This document shows positions 29,879-39,028 of a stretch of DNA of 42,444 nt, piece after piece. Source of the stretch: Paludibacteraceae bacterium (GTDB taxonomy: Bacteria; Bacteroidota; Bacteroidia; Bacteroidales; Paludibacteraceae); contig JAFSPA010000003.1 in NCBI GenBank assembly GCA_017443145.1, forward strand, positions 1 to 42,444, given 5' to 3'. Position numbers and translations under genes: made by a program. Numbering within the stretch: the stretch's first letter is position 1; each line of letters starts with the position of its first letter. The notes beneath the pieces are model-generated. The model saw only the letters and a list, made by a program, of their open reading frames with translations, ran no database searches and was not told the DNA's origin.

Positions 29879-30586
29879 ATGAAGAAGTACAAAGTTATAT
29901 TGCTGGATTGGGACGATACAATTGGGGACTGGTCAAACGCTGCGTGGAAGGCTCTGCAGGATGTGTATGAGCAATATCACCTCAATGAGTTATACGACAC
30001 GGTATCCGAGTACTTTAATACCTATGAGCCGTATAATCTGGAACTGTGGGGCAAGTACGGTCGTGGCGAAGTGAGCAAGGAGCAGTTGCATTTTGAACGG
30101 TTTTATTATCCGCTGATGGTGAATAACTATCCTGAGTTTCGTGGTCGTTCGAAAGTCGAACTGGCACATGAGATAGGGGATACGTTCCTAAACCTGACGA
30201 ATAAGTATTTCTCGGTATTGCCGGGTGCAGCCGAAGTGGTGCGCAAGTTGGCGGAGAAATATCCGCTGACTATCGTGAGTAACGGCTTCAAGGAAGTGCA
30301 GTACTATAAGTTTGCACACTCAGGACTCGCAGACTGCTTGACGCACACCATCATCAGCGAAGAGGTGGGTATCAACAAACCCCAGCCGGAGATATTCCGC
30401 ATCGCTTTGGAGTTGAACGGCGTCACAGCTGACGCAGCCGTGATGATTGGCGATAGTTACACCTCTGATATCGCAGGTGCTAAAGCGGCAGGAATCGACC
30501 AGATATGGCTGCACGACGGCCCGACAAACGAAAGTTCATTCTATCGGGAAATCAAAGTACGTGTTCGGATAGGGTTCGTCAGTTAG
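29879..30586 (+). CDS. HAD-superfamily nucleotidase (YjjG-like)
   Basis: A 235-aa phosphatase with all four HAD motifs: LLDWDDTIGDW (nucleophile Asp), IVSNGFKEVQ (Ser/Asn motif II), GINKPQPEIF (Lys), MIGDSYTSDIAGAKAAG (motif IV). The cap between motifs I and II is helical, as in YjjG pyrimidine nucleotidases. The last residues (FYREIKVRVRIGFVS) do not look like the usual end and overlap the end of the VanX-like gene on the other strand by 51 nt; the C-terminus may have been rewritten. No 5' leader. Confidence 0.9.
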   Translation: MKKYKVILLDWDDTIGDWSNAAWKALQDVYEQYHLNELYDTVSEYFNTYEPYNLELWGKYGRGEVSKEQLHFERFYYPLMVNNYPEFRGRSKVELAHEIGDTFLNLTNKYFSVLPGAAEVVRKLAEKYPLTIVSNGFKEVQYYKFAHSGLADCLTHTIISEEVGINKPQPEIFRIALELNGVTADAAVMIGDSYTSDIAGAKAAGIDQIWLHDGPTNESSFYREIKVRVRIGFVS

Positions 30587-31240
30587 TGTGAAGTGCCACC
30601 ACTCGCTGTCAAGACCTTGGAATCCGTGTCGTGTCATTGCATTGTGGAGGATCAGTCGGTTCTCGGACTGTATGTATAACTTACATGAATAGTCAGGATG
30701 GCTCTCGTTACCGAACCAATCGAATGGCGAACCCATATCGAGCTCTTTGCCGGTAGCGGCATCGATGAGTGTGAGGTCAACCGTTGAACCGCGGCTATGA
30801 CTTGAACGAGCATAGATGTATCCTTCTTCGAACAAGCGGCTTTTGTCCACCATCGGATAGAAGACGGCTTTCATGGCGGTGTCTTGTATGTCCTCTGCCC
30901 AGCGGATGAAGTGGTTGACCGCGCGCTGCGGACGGTAAGTATCCCAAATCTTGAGCCGATAGCCGCGAGCTTTGAGCTCATCGTTCACGGCTTTGAGCGA
31001 GTCGGCAGCCTGACGTGTCATGAGTGCCAACGGACGTTCGTAGCCGTCGATACGCGCGCCGACGAAGTTGTAAGTGCTGTAATAGCGGATCTCGAGAATA
31101 ACATCGGGAATGACCTCGGTCACTTCCACGAAGTCCGAACGGTCATAGATGGGGTCGCAAGTCTGTTCTGCCTTGCGCGTGCAAGCGGTGAACAGTAGTA
31201 CCGCCAGTAGGGTAACAAATATTTTTCTCATATTAGTCAT
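30536..31240 (-). CDS. D-alanyl-D-alanine dipeptidase (VanX/DdpX-like) lipoprotein
   Basis: A 234-aa zinc peptidase with a lipoprotein signal (FVTLLAVLLFTAC). The VanX motifs are RSSHSRGSTVDLTL (SxHxxGxxxD) and SEWWHFTL (ExxWH). VanX-type enzymes split D-Ala-D-Ala; without van genes nearby the role is more likely recycling of wall dipeptides. A second Met at codon 4 is an alternative start. It overlaps the kinase-like gene upstream by 8 nt, the end of an operon from lysC. Confidence 0.92.
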   Translation of the reverse strand: MTNMRKIFVTLLAVLLFTACTRKAEQTCDPIYDRSDFVEVTEVIPDVILEIRYYSTYNFVGARIDGYERPLALMTRQAADSLKAVNDELKARGYRLKIWDTYRPQRAVNHFIRWAEDIQDTAMKAVFYPMVDKSRLFEEGYIYARSSHSRGSTVDLTLIDAATGKELDMGSPFDWFGNESHPDYSCKLYIQSENRLILHNAMTRHGFQGLDSEWWHFTLTDEPYPNTYFDFPIE

Positions 31241-31880
31241 TCATTCTGCGGATATACTCCATGATGATGTCAACAGCCGCATCCTCGGAGAGTTCGTCCA
31301 TGGAGAGCACGAGTTGGTAATTGCGCGTGTCGTAGCGGGAAAGGTTGGTTTGTTCCTTGATGTAGTTTTCGCGCATTTGGTCGATTTTGTCGATGGTCAT
31401 ACGCGCTTCTCCCCTCGACATGTTCTGTTCACGTGCCACACGTTCCACACGGCTGAGTATTGAGGCTTGGATGAAGATATTGAGGTGGTTCGGATGGTCG
31501 CGGAAGATATAGAAGCCGCTACGACCTGCGATGACGCAAGACTCTTCTTGGGCAATACTCTTGAGGAAGTCTATCTCCGTGCGGAATACGTCCTCGGTGT
31601 CTAACAGCTCGCGGGAGTTATCCATTTTGGAATAATAGAACTTGATGTCGTCCGCCGAAATGCCAATCTTACGTTTGAAGTCAGCCCACCAACTCTGTTC
31701 CCGGCCCTTGAGTTTTTCTATCTCCTCTACGGAAAGATGGTATTTCTCTTGCAGGGCCTGGATGAGGGCTTTGTCGTAGTATGCGACGCCCAGTTTCTCG
31801 GCCAGTTTGCGACCTACGGTGCGTCCACCGCTACCTAACTCACGATTGATGGTGATAACAAATTTATTGTTCGGATTCAT
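31233..31880 (-). CDS. Cytidylate kinase-like family protein
   Basis: A 215-aa P-loop protein: FVITINRELGSGGRTVGRKL (nucleotide-binding loop), CVIAGRSGFYIFRDH, and a lid with Arg (RVEREQ-type region RVERVAREQNMSRGE). Bacteroidetes often carry such extra CMP-kinase-like proteins of unknown substrate. I start at MNPNNKFVI; the 14-codon extension upstream overlaps the lysA end region. Fourth partner of the lysC-lysA operon, so a metabolic kinase role is possible. Confidence 0.87.
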   Translation of the reverse strand: MNPNNKFVITINRELGSGGRTVGRKLAEKLGVAYYDKALIQALQEKYHLSVEEIEKLKGREQSWWADFKRKIGISADDIKFYYSKMDNSRELLDTEDVFRTEIDFLKSIAQEESCVIAGRSGFYIFRDHPNHLNIFIQASILSRVERVAREQNMSRGEARMTIDKIDQMRENYIKEQTNLSRYDTRNYQLVLSMDELSEDAAVDIIMEYIRRMND

Positions 31881-31896
31881 AATGTATATGTTTTGT

Positions 31897-33066
31897 TTAT
31901 TTGAGCGTATCGGATATGACATGTCCCGGTAGTCGTCGGAGGTTGTATTGCGAGGCCATTATCTCGCCGTAGGCGCCTGCGCTTCGCATGGCGAGCAGGT
32001 CGCCACGTTGGACATGTGAGATGGCATAGTTCTCGACGAAGACGTCGCTGGACTCGCACACGGGTCCGACGATATCGTATAGTTGCTCGTCGTCATCGGG
32101 ATGGGTGAGGTTCTCGACGCGATGGAAAGCTCCGTAGAGGGCAGGTCGGATGAGGTCGTTCATACCTGCATCGACGATAGCGAACTGTTTATTGTCGCCT
32201 CGTTTGACATAGAGGACTCGTGTCATGAGGTTACCGCATTGGGCGACGACGGAGCGTCCTAATTCGCAATGGAGGTGCTGATCGGGTCGGAGGTGTAAGT
32301 GCTGCCGCCATGTGTCGAAATAGGCCTTGAAATTCGGAATGGGGAAGTGGTTTGGATGTTCGTAGAGGATGCCTAATCCACCGCCTACGTTGATATGTTG
32401 GACGACGGGTTTGCATGGTAGGTTCTCGATGTCTTCGACGAGTTGATTAATGCGCTGTGCGAGTTGTGCGAAAGGCGCCATGTCGGTTATCTGCGAGCCT
32501 ATATGGAAGTGCAGTCCGAGGAAGTCGATATTGTGGAGCAGACATGCCATTTCGACGGCAGAAGGTAGGGCAGAGATGGAGATGCCGAACTTGTTTTCCT
32601 TGAGTCCGGTGGTTATTTTCGCATGCGTGTGTGCGTCAATATTAGGGTTCACGCGCAGGCAGACGCGAGCTGTGAGGTTGAGTTCGTGTGCGATGTCGTT
32701 GATGACGGTCAGTTCCTCGGTGGACTCGACATTGAAGCAGAAGATATGTTGTGTGAGGGCATAACGTATCTCGTCGTCGGTTTTTGCCACGCCGGCAAAG
32801 ACTATCTTATCCGTCGGAAACCCTGCCTCGATAGCGGCTTTTACCTCTCCGCCGCTGACACAGTCTGCCCCGACACCGCTGTTAGCGATAGTGCGCAAGA
32901 TGGCTTCTGTGGCACACGCTTTGACGGCATAGTGTACATGCCAATTGGGCTCGGTGACTTCATGAGTTAGCACGTGTAAGGTCTCCCGAAGGATATCCAT
33001 GTCGTAGTAGTAGAAGGGCGTTGGGATTGCGTTGAGTTGGGCAACGGGAAAATGACCTGTAATCAT
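31897..33066 (-). CDS. lysA: Diaminopimelate decarboxylase
   Basis: A 389-aa PLP enzyme of the alanine racemase fold that makes lysine from meso-diaminopimelate. Motifs: HYAVKAC (PLP Lys), GADCVSGGEV, LGLHFHIGSQI, INVGGGLG, CELGRSVVAQCG, VGPVCESSDVF (active-site Cys) and RSAGAYGEIM. Normal length. Follows lysC after 27 nt that hold the junction repeat at 33072-33097. Confidence 0.96.
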   Translation of the reverse strand: MITGHFPVAQLNAIPTPFYYYDMDILRETLHVLTHEVTEPNWHVHYAVKACATEAILRTIANSGVGADCVSGGEVKAAIEAGFPTDKIVFAGVAKTDDEIRYALTQHIFCFNVESTEELTVINDIAHELNLTARVCLRVNPNIDAHTHAKITTGLKENKFGISISALPSAVEMACLLHNIDFLGLHFHIGSQITDMAPFAQLAQRINQLVEDIENLPCKPVVQHINVGGGLGILYEHPNHFPIPNFKAYFDTWRQHLHLRPDQHLHCELGRSVVAQCGNLMTRVLYVKRGDNKQFAIVDAGMNDLIRPALYGAFHRVENLTHPDDDEQLYDIVGPVCESSDVFVENYAISHVQRGDLLAMRSAGAYGEIMASQYNLRRLPGHVISDTLK

Positions 33067-33071
33067 AAGTG

Positions 33072-33097
33072 TTCAGTTGTCAGTAATCAGCCATCAG
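33072..33097 (-). repeat. Junction repeat, copy 2 (contains the stop of lysC)
   Basis: Matches 22144-22169 at 24 of 26 positions. On the minus strand it holds the TGA stop of lysC (33094-33096) and ends 5 nt before the lysA start. Confidence 0.85.
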
Positions 33098-34386
33098 CCG
33101 AAGAGGGTTTGACTTAGGGCTTGCAGGGCAGGGATTTTATTTTCGGAGGCGACTAAGAGGGAGATATTGTGCTCCGAGCCGCCGTAGCTAATCATCCGCA
33201 CGGGAATATCGTGCAGGGCTGAGACTACTTGTGCCTCGAGTCCCTGGTTGCCCGGACGCAGGTCGCCGACGATGGAGATGATAGTCATGTTATCCTCGAC
33301 GGTGACAGTACCGAGTGAGCGCAGTTCGGTAAGGATAGCCTCTAATCGGCTGCTGTTATCTACGGACATAGAAACCGCCACCTCGGATGTGGTAATGAGG
33401 TCGATGGCCGTGCGATATTTCTCGAAGATCTTAAATACGCGACTGAGGAAACCATACGCCATCAACATGCGGTCCGATTGAACGCGTAGGGCGTAGATGC
33501 CGTCCTTTGCCGCCACGGCTTTGATTGTTCCGGGGATGGTGTGGTTGTCGATATACGTGCCGGGAGCCGTTGGTTCCATGGTGTTGAGCAGACGGACGGG
33601 TACGTTGTGCATTTTCGCCGGCAGGATACAAGTCGGGTGCAGAATTTTCGCCCCGAAATACGCCAACTCGGCTGCTTCGTCGAAGCTGAGATTGCGTACG
33701 GGGTGCGTGCCCTCGACGTAGCGTGGGTCGTTATTGTGCATGCCGTCGATGTCGGTCCATATCTGAATCTCTTGTGCCTCTAACAGCGCTCCAACGATGG
33801 AAGCCGTGTAGTCGCTGCCACCCCGGCGGAGGTTATCCACTTGTCCGTCGGCATTACGGCAGATGAAGCCTTGTGTGATGATGTACTGATGGTTGCCGAA
33901 GGTGGTCAGTTGTTCGCGCAACAGTCGCTCGGTCTCGTGCAGGTCGGGCTCGCTGTCCTTATTGAGACGCATATAGTCCAGCGCGGGCAGAAGGACAGCA
34001 TCCTCGCCTGACTGTTGGAGGTAAGTGACCATCATGGTGGTAGAGATGAGTTCGCCGAAGCTTACGACATCTTTCTCGGTTTGCGGCGTGTAGGGAGCAA
34101 GACAGAGGCGGCGAAGGGCTTTGAATAAGGGCTCCAAGACTGCGAAGTCAATGGCTAATCCCTCGCACTCGGAGCGATACTTGGCCTCCATTGTTTTCAG
34201 CATATCCGTAGCGCCACTGGCGTTACCGACGCATATATACTCCGCCATCTGCAGGAGGTTGTTGGTTGTGCCGGACATAGCAGAGAGGACGACGATTTTC
34301 TGCGCTCCGTCCGTAATGAGTTGCGCCACGGCTTTGATGCGTTCTGCCGAACCGACGCTGGTGCCACCGAATTTCAGTACTTTCAT
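33094..34386 (-). CDS. lysC: Aspartate kinase
   Basis: A 430-aa monofunctional aspartokinase, the first step of the aspartate family of amino acids. The start MKVLKFGGTSVGSAERI is the ATP site; RRGGSDYTASIVGALL and EIQIWTDIDGMHNNDPRYV mark the catalytic domain; two ACT-type regions follow (VQSDRMLMAYGFLSRVF, ISIVGDLRPGNQGLEAQV). I start at MKVLKFGG; the extra 11 codons upstream overlap the promoter. Lysine feedback is likely given the lysA partner (inference). Confidence 0.95.
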   Translation of the reverse strand: MKVLKFGGTSVGSAERIKAVAQLITDGAQKIVVLSAMSGTTNNLLQMAEYICVGNASGATDMLKTMEAKYRSECEGLAIDFAVLEPLFKALRRLCLAPYTPQTEKDVVSFGELISTTMMVTYLQQSGEDAVLLPALDYMRLNKDSEPDLHETERLLREQLTTFGNHQYIITQGFICRNADGQVDNLRRGGSDYTASIVGALLEAQEIQIWTDIDGMHNNDPRYVEGTHPVRNLSFDEAAELAYFGAKILHPTCILPAKMHNVPVRLLNTMEPTAPGTYIDNHTIPGTIKAVAAKDGIYALRVQSDRMLMAYGFLSRVFKIFEKYRTAIDLITTSEVAVSMSVDNSSRLEAILTELRSLGTVTVEDNMTIISIVGDLRPGNQGLEAQVVSALHDIPVRMISYGGSEHNISLLVASENKIPALQALSQTLFG

Positions 34387-34416
34387 TGTGTTTGCTTTAT
34401 TTGCACGATCTGCGTG

Positions 34417-34447
34417 CAAAGGTAGTGTTTTTTTTTGACGTGTGCAA
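34417..34447 (-). promoter_or_regulatory. Promoter of the lysC-lysA operon
   Basis: Minus strand TTG (34447-34445), 20 nt, TACCTTTG (34424-34417). Divergent from the antiporter promoter, with only 16 nt between the two -33 boxes. Confidence 0.82.
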
Positions 34448-34463
34448 GAAAATGCGATTTTTT

Positions 34464-34495
34464 TTTGTGTATGTGCGATTTTTTTTATACCTTTG
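34464..34495 (+). promoter_or_regulatory. Promoter of the CPA2 antiporter gene
   Basis: TTTG (34464-34467), 20 nt, TACCTTTG (34488-34495). A direct repeat TGCGATTTTTTTT (34454 and 34475) surrounds it. Confidence 0.82.
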
Positions 34496-34526
34496 CGGCC
34501 TCAAATGGATTTTACTATCAGATAAT

Positions 34527-35879
34527 ATGGTACATGATCTTTACGTATTAATGATTACCGCCGGCGTGGTCAGCCTGTTGTTCAAGTTGCTGAAGCAGCC
34601 GGTTGTGTTGGGCTATATTGTAGCCGGAGTGCTGGTTGGACCGAACTTGTTCGGTGGGTCTTGGGTAGATGCTGAAAATGTGGAAGCCTGGGGCAATATC
34701 GGTGTGCTGTTTGTGCTGTTCTGCATCGGTTTGGAGTTCCGTCTAAAGAACCTGATCAGTAGTGGCAAAGTGGCGGCAGTTGGTGCATTGACTATCATTG
34801 GCGGCATGATGCTTTTCGGCTACGGAGTGGGACAGTTTGCGGAATTGGACATGATTAACTCGCTCTTTTTGGCAGGTATGCTTTGTATGTCCAGTACGAC
34901 GATTGTGATGAAAGCTATCGACGAAGCGGGAATGAGCAAAGAGCGTTTTGTCAAAGGTGCGACGAGTATCCTTATCGTTGAAGATGTTGTGGCAGTGGTG
35001 TTGATGGTATTGCTGTCGAGTATCGCTATCAAGCACCAGTTCGAAGGGGCTGAATTGATTAACAAAGTGGCTGTATTGGCAGTTACGCTCGCGGTGTGGT
35101 TTATCAGCGGCATACTGATTATCCCGACCTTCTTGCGCTGGGTGAAGTCGTATCTGAACGACGAGACGCTGATTATTCTGGCTTTGGGTCTGTGTTTGGG
35201 TATGGTACTGACAGCGGAAGCGGCTGGATTTAGTAGTGCGCTTGGTGCTTTCGTGATGGGTTCTATTCTTGCCGAAACGGTCGAATCGCATCGTATAGAG
35301 AAGCTGATGACGCCGCTTAAGAATGTGTTCGCGGCAATCTTCTTCGTCTCGGTTGGTATGATGATTAACCCTACTTCGCTGGTTGAATACTGGCCAAGTA
35401 TCTTGTTGGTGTGCTCGGTTATTATTGTCGGAATGATACTGTTTGCGACGTTAGGTTGTTGGTGGGGCGGTGCGACGATGCGTGACTCAATGCTCACCAG
35501 TTTCTCGTTCGTGCAGATAGGTGAGTTCTCGTTTATCATTGCTGCTTTGGGCACCAGTTTAGGCGTTCTTCATCCGGCTGTCTATCCGATAATCGTAGCA
35601 TCCAGTGTGGTGACTACTTTCCTTACGCCGTATATCATGAAGGCGGCCGTTCCGTGCTATAATTTCCTTTATAAGCATGCCTCGGCACGATTGCGCGCGA
35701 AGATTGACGCTCGAGAGCAGAAAGTGGCACAGGCCGAGTTGGCGGCCCAACAATCCAGCGACAAACCCACTATTGCACAGAAGGCGCAACATGCTGTCCG
35801 TAAGACGTTTATCACCAAACATTTGGTCGATCTGTTCATCAAAAACATGAGCGCACACGATAATGACCCTGCTTCGTAA
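34527..35879 (+). CDS. CPA2 cation:proton antiporter (KefB-type)
   Basis: A 450-aa membrane protein with about 12 helices, starting MVHDLYVLMITAGVVSLLF. Family marks: LKQPVVLGYIVAGVLVGP, LFCIGLEFRLKNL, GMLCMSSTTIVMKAIDE, LGAFVMGSILAE and FFVSVGMMINP. It stops after the transport domain with a charged tail (REQKVAQAELAAQQ) and lacks the C-terminal TrkA-N/RCK domain of full KefB, so regulation differs. K+ or Na+ cannot be told from the sequence. A frame opening earlier crosses the promoter and was rejected. Confidence 0.92.
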   Translation: MVHDLYVLMITAGVVSLLFKLLKQPVVLGYIVAGVLVGPNLFGGSWVDAENVEAWGNIGVLFVLFCIGLEFRLKNLISSGKVAAVGALTIIGGMMLFGYGVGQFAELDMINSLFLAGMLCMSSTTIVMKAIDEAGMSKERFVKGATSILIVEDVVAVVLMVLLSSIAIKHQFEGAELINKVAVLAVTLAVWFISGILIIPTFLRWVKSYLNDETLIILALGLCLGMVLTAEAAGFSSALGAFVMGSILAETVESHRIEKLMTPLKNVFAAIFFVSVGMMINPTSLVEYWPSILLVCSVIIVGMILFATLGCWWGGATMRDSMLTSFSFVQIGEFSFIIAALGTSLGVLHPAVYPIIVASSVVTTFLTPYIMKAAVPCYNFLYKHASARLRAKIDAREQKVAQAELAAQQSSDKPTIAQKAQHAVRKTFITKHLVDLFIKNMSAHDNDPAS

Positions 35880-35909
35880 TGAAGGAATTTTAAAGTTTCT
35901 GCACTTTTT

Positions 35910-35940
35910 TTACCAATTTATTTGGTAATTCCATTTTTTT
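35910..35940 (+). terminator. Weak terminator after the antiporter gene
   Basis: TTACCAA/TTGGTAA (35910-35928), then CCATTTTTTT. The TTTG of its 3' arm (35921-35924) is also the -33 box of the next promoter. Confidence 0.6.
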
Positions 35941-35952
35941 GTTGTAATTTTG
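35921..35952 (+). promoter_or_regulatory. Promoter of the fumarate reductase operon
   Basis: TTTG (35921-35924), 20 nt, TAATTTTG (35945-35952). The leader to sdhC is about 55 nt. Confidence 0.85.
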
Positions 35953-36012
35953 CAGCGTCATTCCAAAAAATGCACTAACGAAGTCTAAAATTATTAAAAA
36001 ACAAATATCTAT

Positions 36013-36723
36013 ATGTGGTTAAAAGACTCTTCTATCGGCCGAAAGTTCATCATGAGTATTACCGGCCTGTTTTTAGTCCTTTTCCTGCTGTTCCACGGTT
36101 CGATGAACCTGTGTCTCGTTATTGATGACATCTTCGGAACTCAGGCTTACAACTGGATCTGCGCTATGTTAGGTGCAAACTGGTATGCTATCATCGGCAC
36201 GCTTGTATTGGCTCTCGGCGTAGTGGTACACTTCTCGTACGCTTTCTATCTGACCATCCAAAACCGTGCAGCACGCGGCAAAGACCGTTATGCTATTGAA
36301 GCACGTCAGGAAGGTGTGGATTGGGAGAGTAAGAACATGCTTGTGTTAGGTATTATCGTGCTCGGTTTTCTGGTGTTGCACCTGATTAACTTCTGGTACA
36401 AGATGCAATGGGCAGAACTCACCGGCCTTCACACGTCGATGTTTGACCCGCAAGACGGTTCGGCTATTGTGAAGGGATTGTTCACTGATGGCTGGTGTGG
36501 TATCATCTACTGCCTGCTGTATATCGTTTGGCTCTGCGCACTCTGGTTCCACCTCAATCACGGTATTTGGTCCGCTCTGCAGACTCTGGGTTGGAGCAAC
36601 CTGATTTGGCTCAAACGTATCCGCGTGATCGGTACGATCTTCGCTACGCTGACAGTGGGATTGTTCATGATTGTAGTGCTCTACTTCCTCGGTGTCAACA
36701 TCGGCATGATGTGCGCCGCGTAA
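36013..36723 (+). CDS. sdhC: Succinate dehydrogenase/fumarate reductase cytochrome b subunit
   Basis: A 236-aa membrane anchor with five helices, the b558 type typical of Bacteroidetes: SSIGRKFIMSITGLFLVLFL, LVIDDIFGTQAYNW, LALGVVVHFSYAFYL, LGIIVLGFLVLHLINFW and a last helix with LYFLGVNIGM. Haem-binding His residues are in LLFHGSMN, VVHFSY, LVLHLINF and LNHGIWS. It links the flavoprotein and iron-sulfur subunits to menaquinone. First gene of the operon. Confidence 0.95.
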   Translation: MWLKDSSIGRKFIMSITGLFLVLFLLFHGSMNLCLVIDDIFGTQAYNWICAMLGANWYAIIGTLVLALGVVVHFSYAFYLTIQNRAARGKDRYAIEARQEGVDWESKNMLVLGIIVLGFLVLHLINFWYKMQWAELTGLHTSMFDPQDGSAIVKGLFTDGWCGIIYCLLYIVWLCALWFHLNHGIWSALQTLGWSNLIWLKRIRVIGTIFATLTVGLFMIVVLYFLGVNIGMMCAA

Positions 36724-36752
36724 TTGTTTAACTGACTAAATCGCTACATAAT

Positions 36753-38966
36753 ATGGCTAAGAAAGAAGAATTATTAGAAGCTGCAAAGCAGGCTGCCGTT
36801 AGGACCGCAAAGAAAGTGGCGGCTGTGGCAGCTGAGAAAGCTGCAGAAGTAGCAGAAGAGCTGCAAGCTCGTGCAGAGAAAGTGGCTGACCGTGCAGAAG
36901 TGAAAGAGGCTGTTGCTGCGGCTGAGGCTGCCGCAAAGAAAGCGGCAAAAGCTGCTAAGGCTGCTGCCGAGACCATGGCAACTCCGTCGGGAAAGACTAC
37001 GAAAATCATTACTCCCGAAATGGCAAAGATTCCTGCTGGTCCGCTTGCAGAGAAATGGACTAACTACAAGGACCATCAGAAACTGGTGAACCCGGCTAAC
37101 AAACGTCGTCTCGACATCATCGTTATCGGTACCGGTTTGGCAGGTGCATCTGCTGCGGCTACGCTGGCAGAACTCGGATTCAATGTGCTGAACTTCTGTA
37201 TCCAAGACAGTCCTCGTCGTGCACACTCTATTGCAGCGCAAGGAGGTATCAATGCCGCAAAGAATTATCAGAACGACGGTGACAGCGTTTATCGTTTGTT
37301 CTATGACACGATCAAGGGCGGTGACTATCGCGCTCGTGAGGCGAACGTTTATCGTCTGGCAGAAGTAAGTAATAACATCATTGACCAATGCGTGGCACAA
37401 GGTGTTCCTTTCGCTCGCGAATATGGAGGTTTGCTTGACAACCGTTCGTTCGGTGGTGCACAAGTAAGTCGTACTTTCTACGCAAAGGGTCAAACCGGTC
37501 AACAACTGCTGCTCGGTGCTTACAGCGCTCTCAGCCGCCAAATCGGTAAGGGCAAGGTGAAGATGTACACCCGCTATGAGATGTTGGATATCGTGCTTAT
37601 CAAGGACGAGAACGGCGAACCGCGTGCTCGTGGTATCATCGCTCGTAACCTTGTTACCGGCCGCATTGAGCGTTTCTTCGCTCACGCAGTGGTTGTCGGT
37701 TCAGGTGGTTACGGAAACACCTTCTTCCTCTCGACTAACGCAATGGCATCTAACGGCTCTGCTGCAATGCAGATGTATCGTCACGGTGCATACTTTGCTA
37801 ATCCTTGCTACGCACAGATTCACCCGACCTGTATTCCTAAACACGGTGACTTCCAGTCCAAACTGACATTGATGTCTGAGTCCCTTCGTAATGACGGACG
37901 TATCTGGGTGCCGAAGAAACTTGAGGATGCGAAGAAACTGCAAGCAGGTGAAATCAAGGGACGTGATATTCCTGAAGAAGACCGCGATTACTATCTGGAG
38001 CGTCGCTATCCTGCTTTCGGTAACCTCGTTCCTCGTGACGTAGCTTCTCGCGCTGCTAAAGAGCGTTGCGACAAAGGTTATGGTGTGAACAACACCGGTT
38101 TGGCTGTGTTCCTTGACTTCTCCGACGCTATCCAACGCCTCGGCAAGGATGTAGTGGCACAGAAATACGGTAACCTGTTTCAGATGTATGAAAAGATCGT
38201 GGACGAGAATCCGTATGAGAACCCGATGATGATCTTCCCGGCTATTCATTACACCATGGGAGGTATCTGGGTTGACTACGAGTTGCAAACGAGCGTCAAG
38301 GGTCTGTTCTGCATTGGTGAAGCTAACTTCTCCGACCACGGAGCTAACCGTCTCGGTGCTTCCGCTTTGATGCAAGGTCTGGCTGACGGATACTTCGTAT
38401 TGCCTTATACAATCCAAAACTACTTGTCCGACCAAATCGGTGTTCCTCGTATGAGTACCGACCTGCCTGAGTTCGCTGAAGCAGAGAAGAAAGTGCAAGA
38501 GAAGATTGACCGTCTGATGAAGATTCAAGGTAATCGCTCTGTGGACAGCATCCACAAAGAACTTGGTCTTATCATGTGGGACTTCGTTGGTATGGGCCGT
38601 ACAGCAGAAGGTCTGAAGACAGCTATCCAGAAGATTGACGCTATCAAGAAAGAGTTCTGGACCAATGTCTATATCCCAGGTGAGGCTGGTGCGCTCAATA
38701 ACGAATTGGAGAAAGCTCTCCGTTTGGCTGACTTCATCGAGATTGGCCGTTTGATGGCTGTAGATGCCCTCAACCGCGAAGAGTCTTGCGGTGGTCACTT
38801 CCGCGAGGAATATCAGACCGAAGAAGGTGAAGCGCTCCGTCAAGATGATAAGTTCAGCTATGTGGCTTGCTGGAAATACACCGGTGAGGACAGCGAACCC
38901 GAACTCATTAAGGAGCCGCTCGACTATGAATTCACGGAACGTAAAACTCGTAACTATAAGAGTTAA
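36753..38966 (+). CDS. frdA: Fumarate reductase/succinate dehydrogenase flavoprotein with N-terminal extension
   Basis: A 737-aa flavoprotein subunit. The conserved part begins near residue 90 ([20 protein letters not shown]) and shows the FAD loop [14 protein letters not shown] (126-131), the covalent flavin site [11 protein letters not shown] (H158), and HPTCIPKHG plus [10 protein letters not shown] further on. It reduces fumarate with menaquinol as the end of anaerobic respiration. Unusual: residues 1-75 are an Ala/Lys/Glu helix ([38 protein letters not shown]) absent from typical members of ~650 aa. Met75 or Met90 would give the normal length, but 36753 lies 29 nt after sdhC, at the expected place for a start. 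Confidence 0.95.
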   Translation: MAKKEELLEAAKQAAVRTAKKVAAVAAEKAAEVAEELQARAEKVADRAEVKEAVAAAEAAAKKAAKAAKAAAETMATPSGKTTKIITPEMAKIPAGPLAEKWTNYKDHQKLVNPANKRRLDIIVIGTGLAGASAAATLAELGFNVLNFCIQDSPRRAHSIAAQGGINAAKNYQNDGDSVYRLFYDTIKGGDYRAREANVYRLAEVSNNIIDQCVAQGVPFAREYGGLLDNRSFGGAQVSRTFYAKGQTGQQLLLGAYSALSRQIGKGKVKMYTRYEMLDIVLIKDENGEPRARGIIARNLVTGRIERFFAHAVVVGSGGYGNTFFLSTNAMASNGSAAMQMYRHGAYFANPCYAQIHPTCIPKHGDFQSKLTLMSESLRNDGRIWVPKKLEDAKKLQAGEIKGRDIPEEDRDYYLERRYPAFGNLVPRDVASRAAKERCDKGYGVNNTGLAVFLDFSDAIQRLGKDVVAQKYGNLFQMYEKIVDENPYENPMMIFPAIHYTMGGIWVDYELQTSVKGLFCIGEANFSDHGANRLGASALMQGLADGYFVLPYTIQNYLSDQIGVPRMSTDLPEFAEAEKKVQEKIDRLMKIQGNRSVDSIHKELGLIMWDFVGMGRTAEGLKTAIQKIDAIKKEFWTNVYIPGEAGALNNELEKALRLADFIEIGRLMAVDALNREESCGGHFREEYQTEEGEALRQDDKFSYVACWKYTGEDSEPELIKEPLDYEFTERKTRNYKS

Positions 38967-39028
38967 CGTGAATCCAGAACTTGTTTCTGAATTCATAACT
39001 CTTAAAACTAAAAGTTTAAAGCATAACT

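Noticed and set aside
37701..38996. Long open frame (431 codons) on the minus strand opposite frdA
   Set aside because: It mirrors the codon bias of frdA, has no promoter and no family-like sequence. The same applies to the minus-strand frames at 36774-37685 and 39008-39871.
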